This document shows positions 32,231 through 43,371 of a stretch of 64,000 nt of DNA, piece after piece. The notes under the pieces are model-generated. The model saw nothing but the letters and a program-made list of their open reading frames with translations. It ran no database searches and was not told where the DNA came from. The stretch is from Sphaerolaimus hirsutus. Its lineage: Eukaryota; Nematoda; Chromadorea; Monhysterida; Sphaerolaimidae. The stretch covers positions 11,712,704 through 11,776,703 of the forward strand of contig OZ038452.1 of NCBI GenBank assembly GCA_964036195.1, given 5' to 3'. The stretch's first letter is position 1. Each line of letters starts with the position of its first letter. Made by a program: the position numbers and the translations under genes.

Positions 32231-32308
32231 TCGCGCGCAAAATTTTTGCAGTTTGCGTACAAAATCGTTGCACAAAAGTGCCATCCCGTGGCATATCTTA
32301 GCCCCCAC

Positions 32309-33126
32309 TAGTGATGGAATGGCGCCATGGCGCTGGCGCCATTTGAGGGCGCCAAAGGGCGCCGCGCCATGGCGCCATTGGCGCTTGGCGCCCTTTTTCT
32401 GTGGCGCCCTTGGCGCCTGGCGCCCACATTCTGAAAGGCGCCATGGCGCCCTTGGCGCTTGGCGCCCTTTTTCCGTGGCGCCCTGCTTTTAAAGGGCGCC
32501 AAAAAGGCGCCAGCAGGGTTTCAAGGTGAGTGCTGTATAAATGGAAAACAAGATGAAAAACGCATTCATGGATGATCTGAATTCGCCAGAAAAATGGACG
32601 AAATGGTGTGAGTGGGTATAAATCTTTTGTGCAACGGTTCATCAGATGTGTCTGACAGATCAGAAGACGAGAATTATGGAACGTTGAACTTGCAAAATGA
32701 TAAATCAACGGATTCAAATCGTTGCAATTCCGTTTTTTGTCCATTTCGAGGAAACATTGATTGGAAAAGTTAATTTGAAGTGAATGGATTGTTGTCAAAT
32801 GACCATATCCATTGTGTTTGAATTGTCATGTGAATTTTACTCGAATTTTTTTGTTGCTAGTGTTGTCTTTGTTCATTACACCCCGGAGAACACAAATTAA
32901 GTAGTGAATGCATGTACTAGGGTGCTGTAGAAACACTTTTAGCACACGCAGGGTGTTGTATGCACTTATTTATCCTGGCGCCCTTGGCGCCTGGCGCCCT
33001 ATTTTTCAAATGGCGCCATGGCGCCCTCGTTCCGTGGCGCCCTTGGCGCCTGGCGCCCGCTTTCCGAATGGCGCCATGGCGCCATTGGCGCCTGGCGCCC
33101 TTTTTTCTGGCGCTTTTCCATCACTA
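32309..33126. mobile_element. hAT-type element family 'F'
   Basis: 818 bp, same ends as 21756-22587, with a perfect 8-bp duplication GCCCCCAC (32301-32308, 33127-33134). Its central AT-rich region parallels that of the 21756 copy (CAGCAGGGTTTCAAGGTGA, CAACGGTTCATCAGA), so the two are the same subfamily. Confidence 0.9.
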
Positions 33127-33460
33127 GCCCCCACCCATGCATATGTCCTTGTGCGAGGCGCGATTCACATTCCTCCATGTGAGATTCCACATTATGTTAG
33201 AGTAGACAATATGTTAGAGTAGCCAATATGCCAATTGCGCACATGAAACTGTCCAGGAGTGTTTGATGTCCAAAGGTGTCGGATGGCCACAACTGCTGGG
33301 TCCACTAACCACACTGGTTTTCGAGCAGAATTGTACAAAATTCAAAAATCTGCTTTGATTGGATTTGATTTCACCAGAATGAGCTATTTTTAGTCCCTAT
33401 GAACTGTGGTTGATCGAACTTGACCGGTATATTAAAAAAAAAACTATATACCTTTATGTA

Positions 33461-33873
33461 CCGTATTTCCTCGAAATACTCCCAGGGGTTTATTTTTTCA
33501 GAGTGGGAATTTTGAGGGGGGCGGGGTATTTCGAGGGGGTAATTGGAGGGAGGGGGGTGGTTATTATTTCGCCAGAAATTTTTTGAACTCCCAGAACTAT
33601 ATTGTTGTTTGTAATGTACGCAGATGAAGAAAACTGCAACAAAAAGCACCATGTGTAAGAGTCTACAGACTAAAAAAGTATGTACCTAGATGGTATAAAC
33701 CATGTTCTAACGTAACACAGTAATTCTTTGTAACGTGTCTATTCATTTGTAGATCACAAACCACACCTTTTCTCATGTACGTTCTATTTGCACTCAATTG
33801 GGGGGGTATATGTCGAGGGGGGTTTATTTATTAATACTGCCCAATTTGAGGGGGGTATTTCGAAAAAATACGG
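33461..33873. mobile_element. MITE family 'A', complete
   Basis: CCGTATTTCCTCGAAATACT to TATTTCGAAAAAATACGG between TA dinucleotides (33459-33460, 33874-33875). Confidence 0.75.
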
Positions 33874-33991
33874 TAACTAAAAATGGTACATAAATTCGAC
33901 CAAAGTTCAGCAGTCACTGGGCATTTTGTTGCTGACCACCGCAGCACACGCTATGAGGGGTTCAAGTGTGATTTTTTGGGGAATACATGAC

Positions 33992-34987
33992 CAGGGTTGG
34001 TTTTATAAAAATCATTTGTATACAAATTGTATAAACATTGTATAAAATGTATTTTATTTTTGTTTTATTCTTGTTTCATTTTATTTTATTTTATTCCAAT
34101 ATAATAATAAAATAATAAAATGGACCATTTTACAAAAATTTTACAGAAATTTTACAAAAAATCAGAATCTTGCATGCAAGGTCAGAAAAATGTGATAATT
34201 AGACCTAAACATGAAAAACGTGTGACAAATTTTTCCATTACTTTGCAAAAGTTGCATGCAGTAGGTATTGTTAGCTAGTTGCAAGTGTTAAGTTACAATT
34301 ATCGATAAGAATGGTTTGCATTTTCAGTAGAAGGATTACTGGAGTGTGCTGGGCACATTTGTAAAACATCATGCAAAGTGTCAATTGTCATGACAAATGT
34401 AGTAAAGAGTCAATTGGCATCTCAAATGTCAAGCAAAGTATAATTGTCATGACAAATGTCATGCAGAGTGTAAATTGTGTATCTGAATCTTATGTTTTGG
34501 TATCCAAATGTTCACATAAGATTTGGTTACAAAAACAACAAGATTTGGGTACAAAAGATAAGATATGGATACAAAAGATAAGATTTGGATACAATTTGCT
34601 TTACAGTTTTCACTTTAATTTATATTTGTCATGACAATTGACACTTTACTTAACATTTTCAGGAAAATTGACACTTTCCATACCATTTCATATGACATTT
34701 TGACACTTTACATGGCTTGGGACTGCCCCAGCTCTGCAAATGAACAGGTTGAACTATAATCAACAGAAAAAAAATTTTACAAAAAATATGAATTTTTATA
34801 CAATTTTTACAAAAATATGAATTTGTGTACAATTTTACAAAAAATTTACAAAAATTTGAATTTTTATACAATTTTTATTTTTATTTTGAAATTTTCCATT
34901 TTATTTTATTTTATTTTAATTTATTCTTCAATTTTCCATTTTATTTTAATTTTATTTTTATTCTTTTCTGAGATTTTGCCAACCCTG
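33992..34987. mobile_element. hAT-type element family 'I' (reverse orientation copy)
   Basis: 996 bp, ends CAGGGTTGGTTTTATAAAAA / GAGATTTTGCCAACCCTG, perfect 8-bp duplication TACATGAC (33984-33991, 34988-34995). It carries family D-type sequence at about 34350-34735. Confidence 0.9.
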
Positions 34988-35311
34988 TACATGACACCCA
35001 CCGCTACTTAACTCTATCGGAGGAGGGCGGGCGACCCACATGAAAGTAGGCTGCCTTATATGTGCCCATTTTTCTGTAATTTCTGCGGTCCACCTTAAGT
35101 TGTTTGTCACGTGACGGAATTCTAGACGAAAAACTAGGGTGTCAACAAAAACTTTTTGGCGGAAAACGGAAATGGAAACGGAAAAAAGTTTTGCACTTGC
35201 CGGAAAACGGAAAAATGAAGGCCGGGAAACCAAAACGGAAACGGAAAAATTTGCCGAATATATGCTGGCATCACACTTAGTATGAAAACGCCTACCATAA
35301 CCCATCTGAAT

Positions 35312-35835
35312 CAGGGGTCTCGAATGGGGGGGGGGTTACCCCCCCCCCCCCCCCAAACCGCCCAGCTATCTATCTATCCCGGAGGCCGCTCAGTTATTTA
35401 TCTATCCCGGAGGCAAAATTTTGGGCTACTACCCCCTCAACCCCCCCCCCCCCAAATCGCCCAGCTATCTACCTATCTGGAGCGATTTTTGCGAAACTAC
35501 CTATACCCCAATTTTCGCTCAAAATCGCTATTTTTCATACCTTTTTATAGATTTTCACTCCCAAAATCATAGTTCTGGTTCCTATTTGCCTATTTTCAGC
35601 TATATTTAGTACTATATACTCTTGTATACCCATTTTGAGCCATTTTTCACCTACTTTTACCGATTTTTCTCCCTTTTCTTCCTTCTACGCCCCGAACAAG
35701 CCTATATATCGAACCACCACAACCCCCCCCAAACCCCCCCCCCCCCCCAGAAAATTTTTCAGCTATCTATCCCTCCGGAGGAGCGATTTGCTATCTATCC
35801 AACCACTCGGAGGGTCAAACTTCAAGATACCCCTG
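35312..35835. mobile_element. hAT-type MITE family 'G', complete
   Basis: 524 bp; CAGGGGTCTCG / CAAGATACCCCTG ends and a perfect 8-bp duplication ATCTGAAT (35304-35311, 35836-35843). Confidence 0.9.
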
Positions 35836-35926
35836 ATCTGAATAATGAACCATAAATTTCATAGTTTTTTCATCATAATATTTCATTTTTATCGTGGAAT
35901 AGTTTATTATGAAATTTATCCATAGT

Positions 35927-36440
35927 TGTTTAAATGTAATTATGTTTACTCAAAAAGTACGTATACTCGAGTACTGAGTAAATATGTTTACCTACGTATA
36001 CTTTGAAAAAAGTAGCTATACTCGCTTTTACGTATACTTTCTGAATGTACTCAAGTACTTAATACATATTTCAGATAGGCTTTGTGTACATATGCTTTCA
36101 AGGCATAGATCGGTAAAAAGGGGGAGAAAAAGCGAAAAATAGGAGAAAAAAATGTCTAAAATGGGAACATAACACATGTACTTGTGAATTTGAAAGTCAA
36201 AATGGTCAAAAAAGTACGAAAATGAGTGATTTTGAGTGAAAATTGGGCAAACTTTTTTCCAAAAATACTCAAAAGTACGTTTTCTGGAGGGAAAAGTATT
36301 TTACTCAAGTTTACTCATGAGTAAAAGTAAAAAAATTACTTTTTCTTACTTTTCTTACTTTTCTTTTAAAAAACTTACGTTTTCTGTACTCAGGGGGTGA
36401 GTAAAAAATACTTTACGCTTGCGTATGCTTGATGTTTGCC
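35927..36440. mobile_element. AGTTGTT-ended GTACTT/TTTACG-rich element, truncated
   Basis: Starts ATAGTTGTTTAAATGTAATT and shares ACTCAGGGGGTGAGTAAAAA with 30209-30559. The right terminal repeat is missing. Confidence 0.55.
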
Positions 36441-36797
36441 GCCATGCGCAAATTGTCTGCGCATTTAACCTTTATGAAATTACCACTTTACTTTGCGACG
36501 CTTCACTTTTTGTCATTTTTATACTATGTTTCAGTTTCTGCCCACATTTAGGACATAACATTACGTATTAGATATGATCTGAATTTTACATTGCCATGCT
36601 CATTCTCTTTGCCGTGCTCATTTACATTGCCCCCAAAACGAGCTTATGAAACAATACATTGCCGGTCAATAAAATCGAAGAAATACGGTAAATATACCTA
36701 AGCAAAAAATTTGCTGATGTCTTTTCTTAAAAAACGTCTTCTCAAAAATACGGTTAGAAAAGGCACCTTTTATCTCAACTTGTCTGTCCCTCATTGC

Positions 36798-37171
36798 CAT
36801 AGGCGGCGTAAGTCCTTGTACACTTGTGAATGTCACAAGCGGAATTTTTGGTGTCACAAGCGGAAATTTCAATGTCACATTGTGACATTCACAAGCGTGT
36901 ATTGTACAAACAAGAGTTTAATCACAAAATTAGCACAAAATCGCTAAGATTTGCTCCATTTTGCCAATTTTCACCTATAAAATCACTATTTTCATCTATT
37001 TACATGGTTATATACCTATTTGTAGGCCATATTTATTATATTTATAGCGATTTCAAAATTTTTGGCCGGCTGCCAACTTCACATAATGGCTCTGATAAAA
37101 AGGTGTCACAAGGTGAAAGTTTGGCTTATGTGAATGTCACAAGCGCAAATTGGGACGTTGCGCCGCCTATG
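36798..37171. mobile_element. hAT-type MITE (CATAGGCGGCG ends, GTCACAAGCG repeats)
   Basis: 374 bp; CATAGGCGGCGTAAG / TTGCGCCGCCTATG, perfect 8-bp duplication CTCATTGC (36790-36797, 37172-37179). Tandem GTGTCACAAGCGGAA units lie inside. It ends 51 bases before an exon. Confidence 0.88.
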
Positions 37172-37222
37172 CTCATTGCCGTCGTTAGCAAGCGATGATG
37201 ACTTGATTGAACTCGACCGCAG

Positions 37223-37507
37223 GGCGCGCCGGCCAGCACCGAGGCGTCGCGCCGGCTGGCCGACAAGCGCGCGCTGATGCTGCGCCAGGCCGAGCGGTCG
37301 CTGCAGGCGCTGGCCGCTGCGGTCACCACTTTGGCCGGGCGCCGCGGCAACACGGCGGCCAACGCGCACGACCAGGGCGCGACCGGCGCGGAGCCCATGG
37401 AGGCCGATGCGGGGCCGTCGGGCGTGCTGCCGGGCACGCCCGCGGCCCAGTCGCAGTCCCGCCGCAAGCGCCCCACGCAGGAGTGCGCCCATGGCCCCGT
37501 GGAGAAG
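37223..37507 (+). CDS. Unrecognised GC-rich gene, exon 4
   Basis: 95 codons, phase 0, after GACCGCAG and before GTATGT at 37508. It reads GAPASTEASRRLADKRALML, a helical RQAERSLQALAAAVTTLAG, then an acidic/Gly-Pro linker and SRRKRPTQECAHGPVEK. The basic SRRKRP could be a nuclear localisation signal. GC is very high. The opposite-strand open frame at 37106-37660 is a shadow. Function unknown. Confidence 0.7.
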
Positions 37508-37937
37508 GTATGTTTGATGCATTTTAGAAGCGATTTTTTTCGTTGTATTGGGAAATATTTTACCTACCAACCGCCATATTACCTGGAAATAACCCCACGA
37601 AATACGACCAGGTGTGAGCGAGCCTAGTTCAAAATACCCACCTCGATACCTCCCCCCCACCTGCTGGAATAATGTACATCATGTATGCAATGTATAATAC
37701 ATAATGTATAAATTGCTGCCAATTTGCATAGCTGCTTTTATAGATTAGGTAGTTTGTATAGATATATACATAAAAAATGTCTACCGTATTTGCTTGAATA
37801 ATTCGCCTGGGGAATTACTATTTCGTCAAATTTTCAAGCATATTTCTATCCAGTCATTTCACAAAATATGCTTTATTAACACAATGACATTCTATTTTTG
37901 CTCAAATAGGGCACAATGAATTGATCAAATCTCTTAA

Positions 37938-38476
37938 GCGGGAATTAGAGCTCAGCGTCGATTCGACGTGAAATGATGACGTGAAATGTTGTCGTGAAAT
38001 TAATTACACGAGTGTGGATCATGCTACGGGTCTACAATTTTCTAAGGATAATATATGAATCAATACCTTAATCGTGTCCAATACTGAGTGTTATCAGCCA
38101 CAACTAGAGCGAATTGAAAAATTCAATTTTTATCATTCCACGTCATCATCATTTCACGTCACAGTGTCCGGGAACAACTTGACATTTCACGTCAGACTGC
38201 TGCTTGCAATAGTCTGACGTGAAATGTCAAGTTGTTCCCTGACACTGTGACGTGAAATGATGATGACGTGGAATGATAAAAATTGAATTTTTCAATTCGC
38301 TCTAGTTGTGGCTGATAACACTCAGTATTGGACACAATTAAGGTATTGATTCATATACCTATTATCCTTAGAAAATTGTAGACCCGTAGCATGATCCACA
38401 CTCGTGTAATTAATTTCACGACGTCATTTCACGTCATCATTTCACGTCGAATCGACGCTGAGCTCTAATTCCGGCC
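37938..38476. mobile_element. Nearly perfect 0.54-kb palindrome flanked by TTAA (family 'K')
   Basis: The left arm 37938-38200 is almost base-for-base the reverse complement of 38213-38476, joined by a short central loop near 38206. Ends are GCGGGAATTAGAGCTCAGCG / CGCTGAGCTCTAATTCCGGCC, with TTAA at 37934-37937 and 38477-38480. Contains repeated TTTCACGTCATCATTTCACG. Near-identity of the arms implies recent formation or gene conversion. Confidence 0.88.
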
Positions 38477-38527
38477 TTAAGGGATGAATTTTTCATCGCG
38501 GAATTATTATTTCCTCACTCGTAATAC

Positions 38528-38735
38528 TGGGGGCAGTCCCAAGCCCTGTAAAGTGTAAAGTAAAGTGTCAAATGTAAAGTCAAATGCAAAGTAAGGTGTC
38601 AAACAAAACAAAAAAGAAAAGATTTTATTACTGAACTTTGCATGACAATTGACAGTTTACTTTGCATTTGACTTTACATTTGACACTTTACTTTACACTT
38701 TACAAGGCTTGGGATTGGCACCAGGAGGGAATCAT
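38528..38735. mobile_element. Family 'D' element
   Basis: CTGGGGGCAGTCCCAAGCCC to GGCTTGGGATTGGCACCAGG, with self-complementary TGTCAAATGTAAAGTC interior. Confidence 0.75.
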
Positions 38736-38849
38736 TCTATTGGGAACTAATCAAGCAAATACGGTAAATATATATTGTTTGGTCACGTTTATTACCAGTA
38801 TGGGGCATGTAAAAGCCCACACTTTACTACGATCCTTCATGAAAAGTGC

Positions 38850-39430
38850 TGACTTAATAATATCCCCCCTTGAAATGCCCCTCCACCTCGAATAGCCTCT
38901 CCTGTCGAATTACCCCCAAATTTTGCTGGTGAAATAATGAACACCCTAGGTTATTTCAAGGAAATACGGTATATATTTATTTGAAAATATATGATTGACT
39001 TGTTTTTGTGCACAGACATAAACGGAAAAAGTAACTTGTCGAATATACCGTATTTCCTCGAATTACCCCCCGGGGTTTTTTTGTCTCAGAGTGGAAATTT
39101 TGAGGGGGTAATTAGTTCGAGGTCAGGTGACATGTAGAATGCCTCGGGGACAGTTCTGTTACATGTTTGCGGTCAATTGTCATGAAAAATGTCGGGAAAT
39201 GTTTTTTTGCATCATAAAGAATGTGCATTAAAGATGAATGGAATTTTACACAACTCTTGACAAATTTGTGACATTTTGTGGGGTGCAGGATCGACCCGCC
39301 GTGCCTTGAATAAATCGTCGAATAGGTTCCAATTTGAGTTATTGATTCATAAGTTAAGTTTTGACTGGGGATTTATTCAAGGGGTATTCATTCAAGTGGG
39401 GAGTTATTCAAGCAGAGCACCTCAACTTAG
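38850..39430. repeat. Family 'A'/'C' fragments
   Basis: 38850-38971 ends GGAAATACGGTA. 39045-39125 starts ACCGTATTTCCTCGAATTACC. 39365-39415 has TTATTCAAGGGGTATTCATTC. These are truncated pieces with no coding signal. Confidence 0.5.
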
Positions 39431-39520
39431 CACTTAATAGTAACTTGTGCGCTTGGTGAAGTGGCTCCGGTAGAGCAACGGCACGCGGGTAGATGTTTAA
39501 TTGTGGCGACGACAACGCAG

Positions 39521-39769
39521 ATCCGGCGCACTTCGATGGCGGGGGTGGCGTTGCCGCTGGACAACATGCCCGCGGGCGACGAGTCGCCGCTGCACGGCCC
39601 GCCCGCCGAAGCGGCGTCGCCGCCCCCAGACCACCACCACGACCCGCAGACGCCGCCGCAGCCCGACAACCAGCCGCCGCCGCAGCAGCAGCCGCACCAG
39701 CAGCCGGCGCAGCAGCCGCCGGCAGACCAGGACGAGCGCCGCGACTGGCTGCTGGAACACATGCGGCAG
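39521..39769 (+). CDS. Unrecognised GC-rich gene, exon 5 (P/Q/H-rich)
   Basis: 83 codons, phase 0, after ACAACGCAG and before GTTGGT at 39770. It starts IRRTSMAGVALPLDNMPAGD, passes through a low-complexity stretch of P, Q, H and D (PPPQQQPHQQPAQQPP), and ends DERRDWLLEHMRQ, a helix that continues into exon 6. The Gln codons are mainly CAG. Overlapping frames are composition shadows. Confidence 0.7.
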
Positions 39770-39837
39770 GTTGGTGCCGCACCGCACCCTGGAAAGTGTC
39801 AAATGTAAAACGACCAGTAAATAAAAAAAAGAAGATT

Positions 39838-40045
39838 TGGGGGGTATTTCGAGTGGGCTGATAAATTCATAGTGGCTATTTTGAGGGAGGTATTTCGAGA
39901 TGGGGGTATTTCGAGGAAATACGATACATACTTAGAAATTTCTGGCGAAATAATACCCCCTTGAATTACCCCCTCGAAATCCCCCCTCAAAATTCTCACT
40001 CCAGAAAAATTAACCCACGGGGGGTATTTCGAGGAAATACCTTAT
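39838..40045. repeat. Family 'A' fragments
   Basis: Several partial GGGGTATTTCGAGGAAATAC and CCCCTCGAAATCCCCCC units in both orientations, in the intron between exons 5 and 6. Confidence 0.55.
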
Positions 40046-40152
40046 GTGAATACTACATTGCACAGTAAAATCTTGTGGCTGTATTCGTAATTTTTGGGTT
40101 GAAACGGATTCGCGGGAAACTTGTGAAATACACGCTCCGTTTGCGAGCGCAG

Positions 40153-40374
40153 GCTAGCGACGAGCTGGTCGCGTCGCTGCAAGGCGCGGCCGCAGTGACG
40201 CCGGCGCAGCTGGAGCAGGGCTGCGCGCTGTGGAGCGGCGCCGTGCAGCGGGCGCTGGAGGGCTGCGACGTCCCATGGGCGGAGCAGCTGCGGCGGCACG
40301 CCAGCTGGAGGGCCGTGTGCGACGGCGCCCTGATAGAGGGCTTGGCCGCTCTGCTGCACGAAGCCGGCGATCAG
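40153..40374 (+). CDS. Unrecognised GC-rich gene, exon 6
   Basis: 74 codons, phase 0, after GCGAGCGCAG and before GTGCAG at 40375 (a weak donor). Peptide: ASDELVASLQGAAAVTPAQL, then GCALWSGAVQRALEGCDVPW and helical segments ending HEAGDQ. It looks like a compact helical domain with conserved-looking Trp and Cys. No family recognised. Confidence 0.7.
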
Positions 40375-40518
40375 GTGCAGGGGGGTCGTGTTCGAGGGGG
40401 GGGGAGAAGGCATGTGGTGAAGTCGACTAACATTTCACTGTCAAATTGAGGAGTACATACTGAGGCGATACGGCGTACATACTGAGGCGATACTGAGGAA
40501 ATTAAATTGAAACGATAA

Positions 40519-42088
40519 GTACATGGTCCGGCTGAAAATTTTCCAGCCAGTGCTCGCCATTCGCGCTAGGGGTAAGCTACGGTCATAAACTTTTGACAGG
40601 TTAAGATATCAGGTGTTTTGAGTTTTCACCCAAAATTTCACCCCTCTAGCTCCACCCACTGAGGAACTGTGGGGGTTACAATTTTGGTCATTTTGTATTG
40701 ATGTACAAATGGTGCTCTAGCTCAACGCTGCTGTAGCTCAATGCCACCAGTGTTGGCAATGTGCCAGCACGAACCAACATTAGCTATGATGTCATAAGCC
40801 TAGTCCATATGAAGGGTGTGCTTCTAAAAGTACCGATCTACAAATTTTTCAAATTTGAGTTAGGACCATTTTTGGGGTCCCCATGAAAATGCGCTTCAAA
40901 AATATATATAATATGTGGGGGGTGCGAAATTCAATTTTGAGATATGGGGGGTCGAAAAAAGCAAAAAAATCGCAAATTACAGTTTTTGAAATTTTAAAAG
41001 TACCGATCTACAAGCTTTTTCAGCTTTTGTGTCTTTAAAAGTACCGATCTACACACTTTTTTCAAAATTGTTCTTTGAAATGTACCGATCTGCACATTAT
41101 TTTTTGTGCTTCTAAAAGTACCGATGTCAGATCGGCGTCCGCTTGCGCAAAAACTCATTTTGTGCTTTTTTATTATGGGTAAAAGTACCGATCTACAGCT
41201 TTCTGATTTTGTGCTTTAAAAAATACCGATCTACACGCTATTACCAATTTGTTCCTTTAAAATGTACTGTACTACAAAAATACAATTCCCTAAATTTTAT
41301 ATAGCTAGTGTTATGTGTATAATCAATGATTATACCCATGCATGTGGATACCCAACAATATGGCCGAAATACCCTTACCCAAAATTCCCATACCCAATAC
41401 CCATGTGTGGGTATTGCATGCTCCAAACTTTCAATCGCGATTATCTCAAAATCGATTTTTTGTAGATCGGTACTTTTAGAAGCACACCCTTCATATTGTC
41501 ATTACTGTCACTACTCTCACTACCAAATTCATCAGTCTGCTTCTCCTTCTCAAAATAGCCCCCTTGGAGTCTACTCATTGCTGTTGAACATAGGTAATGT
41601 GTCGACTACACATTAGTAATGAAACATAGGGAAATTTTATCCGCATAATTCATTTACTGCACATTAAAAAACAACATTAAAAGCACTGCAATACAACATG
41701 ATCTCAGATGATCACCAAAAACATCCATCACAGTTCCCACGTTTCTTGCACATCACCCTGATCTGCATATTAATTTAATCTGAGGCAATAATGTGTATGA
41801 AAGTGTTGAATACTATCAGCACATTACTAACACTGGTGGCTTACACTAGCCAAAGTTTCATGATCACAACTTAAAGCAGCATTGAGCTAGAACACCATTT
41901 GTACATCAGTACAAAATGACCGAAATTGTAACCCCCACAGTTCCGCAGTGAGTGGAGCTAGATGGGTGAAATTTTGGGTGAAAACTCAAAACACCTGATA
42001 TCTTAACCTGTCAAAATTTTATGACCGTAGCTTACCCCTAGCGCGAATGGCGAGCACTGCCCGGGGACTTTTCAGCCCGACCATGTAC
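40519..42088. mobile_element. Element with about 270-bp terminal inverted repeats, split by family 'B'
   Basis: 40519-40790 is the reverse complement of about 41820-42088: GTACATGGTCCGGCTGAAAA against TTTTCAGCCCGACCATGTAC, GCGCTAGGGGTAAGCTACGG, and CACTGAGGAACTGTGGGGGT against ACCCCCACAGTTCCGCAGTG. The B element at 40810-41493 sits in the middle. No ORF of note; target duplication not resolved. Confidence 0.75.
40810..41493. mobile_element. MITE family 'B', second copy
   Basis: 684 bp between TA dinucleotides, nearly identical to 8229-8913 with only scattered substitutions, so recently mobile. Confidence 0.88.
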
Positions 42089-42094
42089 ATAGGT

Positions 42095-42520
42095 ATTGTA
42101 TTTGTTTGAATAATTCCCACTTGACTAATTCCCCCCTGTTTGACTTGTGAGGAAAAAAATAGTACCCCAAATTTTTTTTTGAATGATCCCCCCTGTTATA
42201 TGAGTGATGAAAAATAATCCCCCTTGAACAGTTTCCCCTTTTAAAAAATTCACCTGTTAGACGAGTGAGCAAAAATTATCCCTTCCCCTTGAAAAATTCC
42301 TTCTTAAGTCATATGAGCAATTTGTTTTGTCAACTTGGCCAAAAATGGCATGTAATTATGTTAATAAAGCATATTTCGTAAAATGAGTTGACAAAAACAT
42401 ACTTGAAAATCTTGACGAAAAAATAATTGTCCCACTCGAAAAATTCCCCCGTTTAATATGTTTCCCCCACAGAAAAATCAGACAAAATATAAATTCAACA
42501 GGGGTATTACTCAAGCAAAT
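42095..42520. mobile_element. Family 'C' element
   Basis: GTATTTGTTTGAATAATTCCC at the left, GGGTATTACTCAAGCAAATG at the right, with CCCCCTGTTTGAC / CCCCTTGAACAG units between. A related piece is in the pseudogene intron at 47930-48230. Confidence 0.6.
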
Positions 42521-42529
42521 GGCCCTGCG

Positions 42530-43026
42530 CACACTAGTTTTCACACGAAATTTCTAAAACTCATAAATGAGCTTTGAACGTTTTTGAGTTTTCCACAATG
42601 AGTCATTTTCAATCACCGTTGACCGTAGTTGATGGCCACTTCATTGTAGAAAACTCAAATACGTTCTAAGCTGATTTGTGAGTTTTTGAAATTTAAATTG
42701 CCCATAAGGCTTATTTATCGGGGGCCGGGAAACATGAAGGGAAACTAAAAATGGTACTTTCACGAAATCTATTTTTTAGTAATCCTATGTAATGCAACAG
42801 TCAAACGGAAAGCACCACTGCCAGCCAGCATTGCGCCTTGGCACTTTTGTAGACTTCGTAACTAGCGCCAATGACGCCACTGTCAAGTGTGCACAAAGTG
42901 TGGCGCTGCTTTTTATTTTGGCGTCAGCACAATAGCACGTTTACGTCTCTTTTCTAACATAAAGCGACAAAAGTATTTAAGGCTGGCATATTTTACATGA
43001 ATCCGCCCAATGCTCCGCCTACGCAG
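42530..43026. other. Intron sequence before the last exon
   Basis: 42527-42720 holds a small inverted repeat: CACACTAGTTTTCAC... with AAACTCATAAATGAGCTTTGAACGTTTTTGAG against CTCAAATACGTTCTAAGCTGATTTGTGAGTTT. The remainder is unremarkable. Confidence 0.4.
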
Positions 43027-43371
43027 ATCGGCGCCGGCCGTGCGGCCACTATGCGGCGGTTAATATATGACCGCTTTGCCGTCGCGCGCGGCTCCCGGCC
43101 GCAGTTGGGCAAGCTGCTCAACGCGCGCCTGGCCGTGCTGGCGCCCCAGGAGGCTGCCGCCGGCCCCGCCGCCCACCCGGACCAAGCGCCCGCTGCCGAC
43201 CACCAGGCGCCGCCCTCGCCACCGGCGCCGCAGCTGACCCCCGACGCGGCTGCGCGCCGAGTGACGCGCCTGGCGGTCCGGCAGCACGGCGTACCCGACC
43301 AGGAGTGGCTGCAGGTCAGCCTGGCTGACCTGTGCAGGCAGACCGCCCAGTTGCCCGGCCGCAGGCTGTAG
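43027..43371 (+). CDS. Unrecognised GC-rich gene, exon 7 (terminal, with stop)
   Basis: 115 codons incl. the stop TAG at 43369-43371, after CTACGCAG. It begins IGAGRAATMRRLIYDRFAVA, then GKLLNARLAVLAPQE, an A/P/H-rich linker, and a helical end QEWLQVSLADLCRQTAQLPG before RRL and stop. A CAG|GTCAGC at 43315 could be used as a donor instead, so the stop may not be the true end. Together the seven exons give about 513 codons with every junction in phase 0. No polyadenylation signal was identified just downstream. Confidence 0.68.
   Translation: MGAGRAATMRRLIYDRFAVARGSRPQLGKLLNARLAVLAPQEAAAGPAAHPDQAPAADHQAPPSPPAPQLTPDAAARRVTRLAVRQHGVPDQEWLQVSLADLCRQTAQLPGRRL

Larger units (their letters stand above)
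37784..38764. mobile_element. MITE family 'C' carrying two nested elements
   Basis: CCGTATTTGCTTGAATAATT (after TA) to AATCAAGCAAATACGG (before TA). Inside it lie the TTAA palindrome at 37938-38476 and a family D copy at 38528-38735. Confidence 0.75.

Noticed and set aside
37106..37660. 184-codon minus-strand frame over exon 4
   Set aside because: Shadow of the GC-rich plus-strand exon, which has proper splice sites and matching phase; the minus frame has none.
11142..43371. Resemblance of the seven-exon gene to augmin (HAUS) or other centrosomal coiled-coil proteins
   Set aside because: Only general helical composition and one weak stretch were similar; not enough to name a family.
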